Made by a program: the position numbers and the translations under genes. Below are positions 22,624 to 31,574 of a DNA stretch of 64,000 nt, in pieces. Each line of letters opens with the position of its first letter. Position 1 is the first letter of the stretch. The notes below the pieces were generated by a model. It worked only from the letters and a program-made list of their open reading frames with translations, did no database searches and was not told the DNA's origin. The stretch lies in NCBI RefSeq assembly GCF_001905905.1, contig NZ_LIVT01000001.1:372001-436000 (forward strand), written 5' to 3'. Source of the stretch: Streptomyces sp. CB02366. Its GTDB lineage: Bacteria > Actinomycetota > Actinomycetes > Streptomycetales > Streptomycetaceae.

Positions 22624-25347
22624 CTACGACCCCTGGAGGGGCCGGTCCGTGGGGCCGCTGACGCGGCCGGGGTGCGCCGCCGGGGCGGCGGGCAGGAAGG
22701 GAAGTCCGACGGGGACGCCGTGCGCGGCGGCCAGGGCGAGGAGCACGCCGGCGGTCCCGGTGGCCAGGTCCATCGACAGGCGCATCAACTGCTCGCCGGG
22801 GAAGGCGGTTCCGCCGCCGTACGCCAGCGCGTGGCTGTCCAGCAGGTCGAGGTGGCGGTCGATCGCCCGCCGCCGGTCGGCCGCCTCGCAGAGCGGGGTG
22901 GTCGCGATGTGGGCGAGGAGCCCGGCGGAGCCCCGGAACAGTCCCGGCTGCACGTAGAAAGCGGAGCGGGCGGCCGGCAGGAGGGCGCGGCCCGCCTCTT
23001 CGAGCGCGGGGTCCGGGCGCTGGGCCAGGTAGGCGTCGATGACGGCCGCGATGCCGGCGCTGCCCGAACCGAGGTACGGCATCAGCCGCTTGCCCTCGAC
23101 GACCAGGAGGGCGCCGTCGTCCCCGGCCCGGCACCGCTCCAGGTCGCGGTGGAGCGCGGCGGCGGCCAGGTCGAGGAGGGCGCCGTCGCCGGTGGTCGCG
23201 TACCGGCGCACCAGCAGCAGGGCGACGCCGCTCGCGCCGTGCAGCAGCCCGGTGCGGGGCGAGGGCGGTCCCTCGGTGAGCGCGCGGGCGGCGAGGGCGG
23301 TGCAGCGGTCCGCCGCGGCCGAGAGCGCCGGGGCGTCGGCGGCGGGGGCGGTGCGGGCCAGGTCGTCGAGGGCGAGGCCGATGCCCGCGTACCCGTTGTG
23401 CAGACCGGGCGCCAGGCCCTCCAGCGGCTGGTCGAGGATGATCCGGAGGAGGTCGGCGGCCTCGGCGGTGCGGCCGATGCGGTGCAGGGTCCAGGCGATG
23501 CCGGTGAGCCCGTCGTAGAAGCCGAGGGGGCTGCCGGACGCCGGGGCCTTGGCGTGCCGCAGGAGCCAGTCCTCGGCCTCCGTACACGGCGGGGCGCCGG
23601 TCTCGTGGAGGGCGTAGAGCACCCCGGCCGCCCCGTAGGCGAAGGACTGGCCGCCGGTGGCCGTGGCGAACTGGGCGATGTCGCCGGGGAAGCAGCGGTC
23701 CTCGCGCTCCGGCGTGCTGGAGGCGGTGATGGCCCGTACCAGGGCGTCCCGGCCGCGCGGCCAGTCCCGGAGGCCGGAGGCGGGGAGGCCGGAGGCGGGG
23801 AGGCCGGAGGCTGAAGGGCCGGGAACGGGAGCAGGAGCAGGAGCGGGGTGGCCGGGGGCGGGACCGGACGCGGCGGTCGGGTCCGGGGCCGAAGCGTCCC
23901 GGCCGTCCGTCTCCCGCGTCCCGCGCAGGATCTCCTCGACCGCGGGCCTCAGCGCTTCCCCGCTGACCGGGAAGACGCGGGCGATGTCCTGGGCGAGCCC
24001 GGCCGCCTTGGTGCGGTCGATGCCGAACAGGGTGGTGAGCGGCAGGTACAGCGCCAGCCGCAGACAGGCCAGCGCGTACCGGTCGATGTCGGCGCCCCGC
24101 CGGTCGGCCGGGGCGACGAAGGCCGGGTTGGCGACGATCTGGCGGCGGCGGTCGGCCGCCGGGAAGGCCGCCTCGAAGTCGAGCAGGGCGATCCGGGAGT
24201 TCTCCTCGTCCACCATGACGTTGCTCATGTGCAGGTCGCTGATGACGATGCCCCGGGCGTGCACCGCCTCGACGGCGCGCTCGACCTGCCCGTAGACCTC
24301 CTCGGCCCACGCCGCGTGTTCGGCGAGCAGCTCGGGCGACGGGTGCTGCCGGGCGAGCGGGAAGCGGCGGGCGAAGACGGTGTTGAGGGTGGCCCCGGGC
24401 ATGTACTGCAAGACCAGGAAGTGGTGGTCGCCGACCTCGAACACGTCCCGGACCGCCGGTACGCACTCCAGCCCCGCCAGCTGCTCCAGGGCGGTCCGCT
24501 CACGGTCCAGCCGGGCGACGGCGTCCGCCCCGTCGGCGGCCAGGCCGGCGTACGGACGGGCCTCCTTGAGGACGACCTGCTCGTCGGTGCGGGTGTCGCG
24601 TCCGAGGTAGACCCCGCCGCCGTTGGAGAAGTGCAGCGCCTTCTCCACGGTGTACGGGAGGCCGGCGAGGCCCACGGCGGCACGGGCTTCGAGGTGCGGG
24701 GCCAGGAACCCGGGCGGGGTCACCCAGGACGGGATGCGGAAGGCGGGCCCCCGGTCGTCCGGGACGAGCCGGCCCCGGGGGTCGGCGACGGCGGGCACGG
24801 GACGGCCGTCCGGGCCGGAGCAGAAGCGGGCGGCGAACGCCCCGTACCGGGTGTGCACGGGGCCGTTCCCGCACCGCAGGTCGCTCAGGATGTACGGGCC
24901 GTGCTCGCCCTCCAGCAGCTGCATCAGGGCGGTGCACACCTCGGGGAACGCCTCGTCGGACGGCGGGTACACGGTGATGAACTTCCCGCTCCCCGCCCGG
25001 TCCGCGTACTTGGCGTTCCGCAGCGCCAACAGGCCGGGGCCGGGCACGCACTTGAAGGCCAGCCGGTGCGCCAGGCAGTGGGCGACGACTCGTTCCAGCA
25101 CGGATTCCGCGTTGTCGAGGGCGGCGGACACGTGGAGCTTCCAGCCCTGCGGCGGCAGCCGCAGCCCGTCGGGGCTGTAGGAGAGCCAGTCACCGCGCCG
25201 GGAGCGGGTCCACCCCCGGGGGGCGGAGCCGCGGACGGCGGCGTAGAACGTGTGGTCCTCGTCGGCGCCGGCCGGCTGAAGGGCGCGGTGGGGTGCGTCG
25301 TAGAAGCGGCGGTCCGCCTGGCAGTACGCGGCGTACTCCGGATTCAC
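22624..25347 (-). CDS. amfT: Class III lanthionine synthetase (LanKC), AmfT/RamC-type
   Basis: Modifies AmfS by phosphorylating and dehydrating Ser, then cyclising to Cys. The 907-residue protein has three parts. An N-terminal lyase-like region covers about 1-215. A Ser/Thr kinase-like domain has a Lys in VVLKEARPY near 260, the catalytic Asp in ISDLHMSN near 370 and DFE near 388. A C-terminal LanC-like domain covers about 530-907. The latter has GLFRGSAG and LLHGASG where zinc-dependent cyclases carry Cys-His-Gly, so the zinc ligands are missing, as known for class III. A Pro/Ala linker holds 15-bp DNA repeats. The GTG at 25347 has GAGGGG upstream and heads the operon. Confidence 0.93.
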   Translation of the reverse strand: MNPEYAAYCQADRRFYDAPHRALQPAGADEDHTFYAAVRGSAPRGWTRSRRGDWLSYSPDGLRLPPQGWKLHVSAALDNAESVLERVVAHCLAHRLAFKCVPGPGLLALRNAKYADRAGSGKFITVYPPSDEAFPEVCTALMQLLEGEHGPYILSDLRCGNGPVHTRYGAFAARFCSGPDGRPVPAVADPRGRLVPDDRGPAFRIPSWVTPPGFLAPHLEARAAVGLAGLPYTVEKALHFSNGGGVYLGRDTRTDEQVVLKEARPYAGLAADGADAVARLDRERTALEQLAGLECVPAVRDVFEVGDHHFLVLQYMPGATLNTVFARRFPLARQHPSPELLAEHAAWAEEVYGQVERAVEAVHARGIVISDLHMSNVMVDEENSRIALLDFEAAFPAADRRRQIVANPAFVAPADRRGADIDRYALACLRLALYLPLTTLFGIDRTKAAGLAQDIARVFPVSGEALRPAVEEILRGTRETDGRDASAPDPTAASGPAPGHPAPAPAPVPGPSASGLPASGLPASGLRDWPRGRDALVRAITASSTPEREDRCFPGDIAQFATATGGQSFAYGAAGVLYALHETGAPPCTEAEDWLLRHAKAPASGSPLGFYDGLTGIAWTLHRIGRTAEAADLLRIILDQPLEGLAPGLHNGYAGIGLALDDLARTAPAADAPALSAAADRCTALAARALTEGPPSPRTGLLHGASGVALLLVRRYATTGDGALLDLAAAALHRDLERCRAGDDGALLVVEGKRLMPYLGSGSAGIAAVIDAYLAQRPDPALEEAGRALLPAARSAFYVQPGLFRGSAGLLAHIATTPLCEAADRRRAIDRHLDLLDSHALAYGGGTAFPGEQLMRLSMDLATGTAGVLLALAAAHGVPVGLPFLPAAPAAHPGRVSGPTDRPLQGS
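23771..23815. repeat. Three 15-bp tandem repeats in the amfT linker
   Basis: Units begin at 23771, 23786 and 23801; the first two are identical and the third diverges at its end. They encode PASGL-type repeats between the kinase and cyclase-like domains, so copy number can vary without a frameshift. Confidence 0.85.
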
Positions 25348-25390
25348 GCACGTTCCCCTCGCTCGGTTCGGTCGCGGCGAGAGAGAAATT

Positions 25391-25457
25391 GTCACAACGA
25401 TGAGTGCTGCCCATAGTCACGGTTGTCACGAGTCGCACATGCACGCCAACCGTCACC
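25391..25457 (-). promoter_or_regulatory. GTCAC repeat cluster upstream of amfT
   Basis: GTCAC occurs at 25391, 25416, 25425 and 25452; two copies form GTCACG-NNN-GTCACG at 25416-25430. The cluster lies 44-110 bases upstream of the amfT start in the only A/T-richer stretch of the region. It is a candidate operator for AmfR; I saw no clear -10 and -35 pair. Confidence 0.45.
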
Positions 25458-25565
25458 GCCCATGCGAAGTGCACTGTGGGCCGGTGCGTTTTCCTTCCCG
25501 CCCAGGTACGGGCCGGTGCGGACCGGGGGCGCGCGGGGGCGCGCATCAGGCGCTTTCGGCTCCGT

Positions 25566-26543
25566 TCAGTCTGCGCCGCGCACCAGGACGTCGCCCGTCT
25601 CGGTACGGAAATAGAGCACGGAGCGCCCCGCGCGGCGCCGGCGGACCAGTCCGGCGTCCCGCAGGATCCGCAGATGGCGGCCGACCGACCCCAGCCCCTG
25701 GCCGGTCAGCGCGACGAGTTGCGTCGTACTGAGCGGAGAGGCGAGCAGCACCAGGACGGCCGCCCGCGCCGGGCCGAGCAGCGCGCCCAGCGCTGTCGGC
25801 ACGGGGCCGCGCCCGGCCTCGGCGAGCGCACCGGAGCACGGGTACACCAGCGCGTACCGGCGCGGAACGTCCCATCCGACCCAGCACCGGTGCGGGGTGA
25901 CGGGGACGAACAGCAGCTGGGCGCTGCCCAGTTCGCGGGGCGGGTTGTCGTAGGCGTTGATCTGGAGGCGGCTCCCGCCGAGCCAGCGGATACCGGGGCG
26001 CATGCCGTTCAGCGCCTCGGCCCAGCCGCCCCGCCCCAGTTGGGCCGTACGCGCGAGCACGTCGGCCTCCAGCACCCGCCGCCGCCTCGGCCAGTCGGGG
26101 AGCACGGTGCGCGTCCAGACCCACTCCACGGCGTCGGCGGCGCGTTCGGCCAGGTCGTCCCGGTCGAGAGCGGCGGGCAGCGGTCCGCCCAGCGTCACCG
26201 CCAGGTCGGCGCGGGCCTGTTCGGGCGGGGTGGCCCGCATCCGCGCCAGCTCCTCGGCGAAGGGGGGCGGAGCCTGGCCGGGCGGGGCGGGGACCGGTGC
26301 GAAAGCGAGGAAGTCGGCGGTCCAGCGGGGCGCGAGGGCGGAGCGGATGACCAGCGCGGAGACCGGATCCTCGGCCGCCCGCCGCCGGTAGGCGGGCAGA
26401 TGGGCCTCCAGCCAGGCGCGCTCCCCCGGATGCGCGGCGGCGGCCCGCTCCAGGAGCATCAGGCTCGCGACGGCCTCCGCGAGCGGCGAGATGACGAAGC
26501 GGCTGCCCGCGAGCGTGTCGGCGCCGACCTGCCACCAGCCCAT
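25566..26543 (-). CDS. ArsR-type winged-helix regulator with long N-terminal domain
   Basis: A 325-residue protein. The last 80 residues form a winged helix (LGPARAAVLVLLASPLSTTQ, LVALTGQGLGSVGRHLRILR, RRRRAGRSVLYFRTETGD) typical of ArsR-like repressors, here without the metal-binding Cys pattern. The first 240 residues are an all-protein region seen in a Streptomyces group often called DUF5937; ligand unknown. The ATG at 26543 follows a G-rich stretch. It is divergent from an MFS transporter, suggesting that it controls that exporter. It also lies 218 bases upstream of amfT on the same strand, so some read-through into the amf operon is possible. Confidence 0.75.
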   Translation of the reverse strand: MGWWQVGADTLAGSRFVISPLAEAVASLMLLERAAAAHPGERAWLEAHLPAYRRRAAEDPVSALVIRSALAPRWTADFLAFAPVPAPPGQAPPPFAEELARMRATPPEQARADLAVTLGGPLPAALDRDDLAERAADAVEWVWTRTVLPDWPRRRRVLEADVLARTAQLGRGGWAEALNGMRPGIRWLGGSRLQINAYDNPPRELGSAQLLFVPVTPHRCWVGWDVPRRYALVYPCSGALAEAGRGPVPTALGALLGPARAAVLVLLASPLSTTQLVALTGQGLGSVGRHLRILRDAGLVRRRRAGRSVLYFRTETGDVLVRGAD

Positions 26544-26722
26544 CCCCGCCCACCGCCCCGTTCCCGCTCTGCCGGCCGGGTCCGCCCGGCCGCCCCGCTC
26601 TCGACGGCCCGGCGAGAACCCCGGCCCGGGTTCCACGGGACCTCCGCCCCCGGCCGCCCCCGGACTTTCGCGTCCGCGCGAAACTGTAACGGCTCCGGCG
26701 GCGGCGTCCGGAGACTCCGCCC

Positions 26723-28012
26723 ATGCGCACCTACCGCGAACTGTTCCGGACCCCGGAGTTCACCCCCTTCTTCGCGGCCGTCTCGGTCCAGACGGCCGCC
26801 CAGACCGCGACCGGCCTGGCGCTGGCCACCCTCGTGTACACGCGTACGGGCTCGCCCCTGCTGTCGGCGCTGGCGATGTTCGGCCCGTCGCTGGCCCAGG
26901 TGGCCGGGGCGCTCACGCTGCTCTCGGCGGCGGACCGGCTGCCGCCGAGAGCCACGCTGACCGCGCTCGCCCTGCTGTCGGCGGCGGCCGCCTGCGTGCA
27001 GGCCGTGCCGGGGCTGCCGCTGTGGGGGGCGTTCGCCGTGCTGCTGGTGGTCGGGGCGGCCGGGTCGCCGGGCGGAGGGGTGCGGTACGGGCTGCTCAAC
27101 GAGATCGTGCCGCGCGAGGGGTTCCTGATCGGCCGGTCGGTGCTCAACATGACGGGCGGCGCGATGCAGATCTGCGGGTTCGCGGTGGGCGGGGCGCTGG
27201 TGGCGGTGTTCTCGCCGCGCGGCACGCTGCTGGTGGGGGCGGCCCTGTACGTCGTCGCGGCGGCCGTGACCCGGTTCGGCCTGTCGGCCCGGGCGCCCCG
27301 GGCCGCCGGCCGGCCCTCCGTCCGCGAGACCCGGCGGACGAACGCGCTGCTCTGGTCGTCCGTACCGCGCCGGTACGTGTTCCTGGCGCTGTGGGTGCCC
27401 AACGGGCTCGTCGTCGGCTGCGAGTCCCTGTACGTGGCGTACGCGCCCGCGCACGCCGGGCTCCTCTTCGCCGGCGGGGCCCTGGGGATGCTGGCCGGGG
27501 ACACGCTGGTCGGGCGGTTCGTCACGGCCCGGTGGCGCGCCCGGCTCGGCGCCCCGCTGCGGCTGCTGCTGGCCGCCCCGTACCTGCTCTTCGCGCTGCG
27601 GCCGGGGCTGCCGCTCGCCCTGGCGGCGGTGGTCCTGGCCAGTGTGGGCTTCGCCGCGAGCCTGCTGCTCCAGGAACGGCTGCTGGCGCTCACCCCGCCC
27701 GAGCTGAGCGGCCAGGCGCTCGGGCTCGGCTCCTCGGGCACGTTGGCGATGCAGGGGGCGGGGGCGGCCGTGGCGGGCGGCATCGCCCAGCTGACCTCGC
27801 CCGCGACGGGCATGGCGGTGGTCGCGGGGCTCTCGGCGGCGGTGACACTGGCGCTGGCCCCGGGGCTGGGCGATCGTTACCGGGACGGAAGGGGCGGGCC
27901 GCCCGGAGCGGGCGGCACGCCTCCGGGCCGCGGGGCCCCCGGCGCCCGCGCGCCCGAAGCACCCCGCACGCCCCCCGCCACCCCTACGCCCCCGACACAG
28001 GAGACGAGTTGA
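26723..28012 (+). CDS. MFS transporter
   Basis: A 429-residue major facilitator with about 12 predicted membrane helices, beginning MRTYRELFRTPEFTPFFAAV. The loop between helices 2 and 3 and the helix 5-6 region (NEIVPREGFLIGRSVLNM) look like those of drug-efflux and related exporters in actinobacteria. The last 35 residues are a hydrophilic Gly/Pro/Arg-rich tail. The stop overlaps the TTG start of the downstream acetyltransferase gene by 4 bases (TTGA). Divergent from the ArsR-like regulator. Substrate unknown. Confidence 0.85.
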   Translation: MRTYRELFRTPEFTPFFAAVSVQTAAQTATGLALATLVYTRTGSPLLSALAMFGPSLAQVAGALTLLSAADRLPPRATLTALALLSAAAACVQAVPGLPLWGAFAVLLVVGAAGSPGGGVRYGLLNEIVPREGFLIGRSVLNMTGGAMQICGFAVGGALVAVFSPRGTLLVGAALYVVAAAVTRFGLSARAPRAAGRPSVRETRRTNALLWSSVPRRYVFLALWVPNGLVVGCESLYVAYAPAHAGLLFAGGALGMLAGDTLVGRFVTARWRARLGAPLRLLLAAPYLLFALRPGLPLALAAVVLASVGFAASLLLQERLLALTPPELSGQALGLGSSGTLAMQGAGAAVAGGIAQLTSPATGMAVVAGLSAAVTLALAPGLGDRYRDGRGGPPGAGGTPPGRGAPGARAPEAPRTPPATPTPPTQETS

Positions 28013-28620
28013 GCGACGAGACCGGGCCCGGCCAGGACGGAAGCGGACCCAGCCAGAAGGAGGCCATGCTCTCCGGCGAGCTGTACCTCGCGGACGATCC
28101 CGAGCTGGCGGCGGAGGCCCTGCACGCGGCCGTGCTGAGCGAGCGCTACAACGCCACGTCCGCCACCGACCCCGAGGCCCGGCGCGCGGTCCTGGCCGAA
28201 CTCCTCGGCGCCGTGGGCGAGGGCGTGGAGGTACGGCCTCCCCTGCGGGTCGACTACGGCTACCGGACCACCATCGGCCCCCGGACGTTCGTCAACTTCG
28301 GCGCGGTCTTCCTGGACGTCGCCCGCATCACCGTCGGCGCGGACGTCCAGATGGGCCCGAACGTGCAGCTGCTCACCCCGACCCACCCGATCGACCCCGG
28401 GCCGCGCCGCGCCAAGTGGGAGGCCGCGCGGCCGATCACCATCGGGGACAACGTGTGGCTGGGCGGCGGGGTGATCGTCTGCCCCGGAGTGACCATCGGC
28501 GAGAACACGGTGGTCGGGGCGGGCTCGGTGGTCACGAGGGACCTGCCGGCCGACGTGGTGGCGGTCGGCAACCCGGCCCGGGTGGTCCGCACGATCGGCG
28601 GGGAGGGGGCCGGGGCGTGA
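28009..28620 (+). CDS. Maltose/galactoside O-acetyltransferase family protein
   Basis: A 203-residue left-handed beta-helix acetyltransferase of the Maa/LacA/NodL type. It has MLSGELYLADDPELA, the substrate-site FGAVFLDVA, the active His in LLTPTHPIDP, and the hexapeptide repeats ITIGDNVWLGGGVIVCPGVT and GENTVVGAGSVVTRDL. It transfers acetyl from acetyl-CoA to a sugar hydroxyl; substrate unknown. The TTG at 28009 has GGAG upstream and overlaps the MFS stop, which suggests coupling. An internal ATG at 28066 has a ribosome site but very short spacing. Confidence 0.85.
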   Translation: MSDETGPGQDGSGPSQKEAMLSGELYLADDPELAAEALHAAVLSERYNATSATDPEARRAVLAELLGAVGEGVEVRPPLRVDYGYRTTIGPRTFVNFGAVFLDVARITVGADVQMGPNVQLLTPTHPIDPGPRRAKWEAARPITIGDNVWLGGGVIVCPGVTIGENTVVGAGSVVTRDLPADVVAVGNPARVVRTIGGEGAGA

Positions 28621-28641
28621 CGCCCCGGCCCCCGCGCCGCC

Positions 28642-28657
28642 GCCCCCGGCCGGGGGC
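28642..28657. terminator. 16-bp palindrome between convergent genes
   Basis: GCCCCCGGCCGGGGGC is self-complementary, 22 bases past the acetyltransferase stop and 52 bases from the stop of the minus-strand gene at 28709. It can fold only with a small unpaired centre, so it is a moderate candidate. Confidence 0.45.
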
Positions 28658-28708
28658 TTCCCGGGCGGGGGCGGAGGCGTGGGGCGGCGGCGGGTGCGCG
28701 TGCCGGGG

Positions 28709-30832
28709 TCAGCCCTCGCCGGTCAGGTCGATGGTGACGGTGCGCTCGGCTTCCGTCCTGCCGGTCAGGGCCGTCTTCATCGCCTGCGCCACGTCGTCCG
28801 GGCCGACCTGGTGCTTCTTGCCGTCGGCCTTGACCGCCATGATGCCGTCGAAGACGCCGTCCAGAAGCTCGTCGATCGCCTTCTTGTCGTAGACGTCGAC
28901 CAGTCGGCCGTCGACGGGCTTCATGGAGAGGATCTGCGGCAGCGACCGGGCCGGGCCGAACTGGATCTGCTTGGGACCGGCCTTGATGGTGATCAGGCCG
29001 GACATCGCGGGCTCGGCGAACTCCTTCATCGCCCGGTCCAGTTCGGCCTTGGTGATGGTGGGTTCGCTGGTGGTGACGGGGAGTTCGACCAGTCGGGCCT
29101 TCCCCGTCTGCACCTGGGCGCGGTAGGCGTCCCGTACGGAGACGAGGGACTGCGCGGCGTCCAGCCGCTTGCCCGGCTTGCCCGGCACCGCCACGGCCTT
29201 GTTCGGCTCGAAGCGGATGGTGCCGTCGTCGGCCGAACCGGACGTGCCCGCGAGGTCGTTCAGGGCCACGCCGAGCTTCTCCTCGTCGACCGGGATCACC
29301 GGGTCGGCGGGGCGCTCCCCGCCGAACAGCGAACCGATCACCGAGACGGGGTTGTAGTCGCTGCCCGCCGCGCCGCGCACGGTCTCCTGGCTGTCCAGGG
29401 TGAGGCCGGCCTTCTCCGGGTCGAGCTTCTCCTCCTTGCCGTCCACCGACAGCCGCAGGGGCGTCTTGGCCCGCTCGCCGAGGGCGGCGTCGAGCTTGGC
29501 GACCGCCTCCTCCTTCGTGGAGCCGCCGATGTCGACGCCGAGCACCGTGGTGCCCTTGGGGACGTCGGCGTGGTTCAGCAGGAGGCCCGCCCCGTACGCG
29601 ATGCCGAGCAGCACGACCGCGACCACGCCGAGGAGGACCAGCTTGGAGCGGCCCTTCTTGGCGGGGGCGGACGCCGGTGCGGGCTCGGGGGCCTGCGGGG
29701 CCCGGCGCGGGGCGACCGGTCCGGGAGCGGGCACGCCGGGGCCGCCCGCCCGCGGGCCGCCGGGGCTTCGCGGGGCGTCCGGGAACGGGGAGCGGGGTTC
29801 GCCCGACACCACCGGGATGCCGCTCGTCAGCGTGTCGCCCGAGACGTGGCCGCCGGGGCCGGGCTCGGGGGCCGGGGCCTGCGGCGTGAGGATGGCGGTG
29901 TCGTCGGACATCCGGGGCGGGGTCGCGCCGGGGCCGCCCGGCACGACCGGGCCGGGACCGGGGCCGGCGAGGCCCGGGACGTCGTCGAGGTTCGGGGTCA
30001 GCGAGGACGTGCCGGTGACCGGCCCGGTGGTGGGGCCGGACGGTCCGGGCCTGCGCGCCCCGGGCCCGGGGGCGGAACCCGGGCCGCCGGGGTGGCCGGC
30101 GCCGTAGCCGTCGAGCGCGCTGCGGCCGGAGCCGGGCGCGCCCGGGCCGCCGCCGGGCTGCGGGGCGTCCGAGAAGTACGGCAGATCGGGGCGCGCCCGG
30201 CCGGGGCCGTCGTCGGACGGGCCGCCGGGGCCCCCCGTACCTCCGGAGCCGGCAGGGCCGCCCGGGACGCCTGGGCCGTTCGGGGCGCCGGAAGGCGCGC
30301 CCGGGCCGACGGACGCCTGGGCCGCCGCTCCGGGCGCCGGGGCCTTGCGCGGGGCGAACCAGTCGCTGCCGCCCTTGTCGCGGGCCTGCTTCTCCGCGGG
30401 CGCCGGCTCGGCGGCGGCCGGGCCGCCGTCCCGGGACCGGTCCGCGGGCGCGCCGCCGTCCGGACCCGCCGAACGGTCGGCGATCCCCGGCGGCGGCGCG
30501 GCCGGCGGGGTGCCGGGCCGCGGCGTCGCCGCGGTGCGCTCCGGGTCGGGGCGGCCCGAGACGTCGCTCTCCGCCATCGGCGTACGCATCACGACGGGCG
30601 GGATGGGACGCGACCCGGGGATGTTGATCCGGATGCGGGTCGTCAGCGTCGTCTCGGTCTTCGGCTCCTCGGGCCGGGGCGGATCCACGGATTCCGGGTT
30701 CATGTCAGAGCCGTCCTGCGACGGGTGCGGCGACGGATACTGGCCGGATCCGTACGGCGGCGTACCCGAGGGGTACGCGGCTCCGCCGCGGCCCTGGGGC
30801 CCGGAGGACGAACTGTCAGTTTCACGACTCAA
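28709..30832 (-). CDS. Membrane protein with putative peptidoglycan-binding domain (PG_binding_4-like)
   Basis: A 707-residue protein. About 400 cytoplasmic residues are Pro/Gly-rich and low in complexity, then one transmembrane helix (KLVLLGVVAVVLLGIAYGAG). The extracytoplasmic part has repeated alpha/beta units of about 110 residues (GTTVLGVDIGGSTKEEAVAK; PVDEEKLGVALNDLAG; KAELDRAMKEFAEPAM). These resemble the putative peptidoglycan-binding domain found next to VanW domains, but I see no VanW domain. The start is TTG at 30832 with GGGAG 8 bases upstream. Likely involved in the envelope; exact role unknown. It follows the mshB operon on the same strand after 175 bases. Confidence 0.75.
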   Translation of the reverse strand: MSRETDSSSSGPQGRGGAAYPSGTPPYGSGQYPSPHPSQDGSDMNPESVDPPRPEEPKTETTLTTRIRINIPGSRPIPPVVMRTPMAESDVSGRPDPERTAATPRPGTPPAAPPPGIADRSAGPDGGAPADRSRDGGPAAAEPAPAEKQARDKGGSDWFAPRKAPAPGAAAQASVGPGAPSGAPNGPGVPGGPAGSGGTGGPGGPSDDGPGRARPDLPYFSDAPQPGGGPGAPGSGRSALDGYGAGHPGGPGSAPGPGARRPGPSGPTTGPVTGTSSLTPNLDDVPGLAGPGPGPVVPGGPGATPPRMSDDTAILTPQAPAPEPGPGGHVSGDTLTSGIPVVSGEPRSPFPDAPRSPGGPRAGGPGVPAPGPVAPRRAPQAPEPAPASAPAKKGRSKLVLLGVVAVVLLGIAYGAGLLLNHADVPKGTTVLGVDIGGSTKEEAVAKLDAALGERAKTPLRLSVDGKEEKLDPEKAGLTLDSQETVRGAAGSDYNPVSVIGSLFGGERPADPVIPVDEEKLGVALNDLAGTSGSADDGTIRFEPNKAVAVPGKPGKRLDAAQSLVSVRDAYRAQVQTGKARLVELPVTTSEPTITKAELDRAMKEFAEPAMSGLITIKAGPKQIQFGPARSLPQILSMKPVDGRLVDVYDKKAIDELLDGVFDGIMAVKADGKKHQVGPDDVAQAMKTALTGRTEAERTVTIDLTGEG

Positions 30833-31007
30833 AGCAGGTTCTCCCGATTGGCTCCGCCGCCCGTACTTCCCCCATGCCGCAGGCCAGGGGACGGCTCGGC
30901 GCGCGCACCACCATACTGGCCGCCGCCGTCGGACACTCCGCGAGCGGGGGAAACCTCCACCCGCGCATCACACCTGTGGGGGCCTCGCCCGGCCCGGACG
31001 TGGCACC

Positions 31008-31574
31008 TCACGTGCCGGACCGGACGTCGCGCATGGCTGATTGCGGCACTTTGGAGGTGGTGGCGCAGATCACAGCGACGACCGTCCCGCCGAGCATGAA
31101 GAGCACCAGGCCGAGTTCCTCGCCGAAGACGTAGTCGCCTTCCGGCCGGCCGCTCAGCAGCAGGAAGACCGTGATGAACCAGCCGGCCGCCGGAGCCAGC
31201 GCGCCGACCTGGGTGCGGGTCAGGACACGGCCGCCCCAGAAGAGGCCCGCCGCGCCCGCCAGGGCGACGATCAACCCGCCGGGGAACCAGGCCGCTTGGA
31301 CGAGGGCGCCGGCGAGCCCGACGAGCGCGCCGAGTACGGCGAGACCCGCGTAGGCCGCGATCCGGGCCGGGTTCGGGCGGGCGGCGAAGCCGACGGGCTC
31401 GGGCTCCCTGGGCGGGGCGTTCCGTCGCGGCGCGTGCGAGGCCGGGGACGATCCCGCGCGGACGCGGCCCTTTCCGGGGCCCGTCCCGCCCTTGCCCGCC
31501 CCGCCCTTGCCCGACACGCGGCCCTTCCCGCCGCCCGTCCCGGTCCCGTCGCCCTCTCCCGCCTTCCCGCTCAT
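31008..31574 (-). CDS. Small polytopic membrane protein (DUF6113-like)
   Basis: A 188-residue protein. The first 65 residues are Gly/Lys/Arg-rich and disordered. Four hydrophobic segments follow: [52 protein letters not shown]; and [18 protein letters not shown]. No enzyme motif is evident. The ATG at 31574 overlaps the mshB stop (ATGA), so it is translationally coupled to mshB. This pairing with mshB appears conserved in Streptomyces, but a link to mycothiol is only inferred. Confidence 0.75.
   Translation of the reverse strand: MSGKAGEGDGTGTGGGKGRVSGKGGAGKGGTGPGKGRVRAGSSPASHAPRRNAPPREPEPVGFAARPNPARIAAYAGLAVLGALVGLAGALVQAAWFPGGLIVALAGAAGLFWGGRVLTRTQVGALAPAAGWFITVFLLLSGRPEGDYVFGEELGLVLFMLGGTVVAVICATTSKVPQSAMRDVRSGT

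Noticed and set aside
21050..24466. 1138-codon minus-strand ORF over amfT, amfS and amfB
   Set aside because: Out of frame with three recognised genes; composition is almost entirely Arg, Pro, Ala and Gly.
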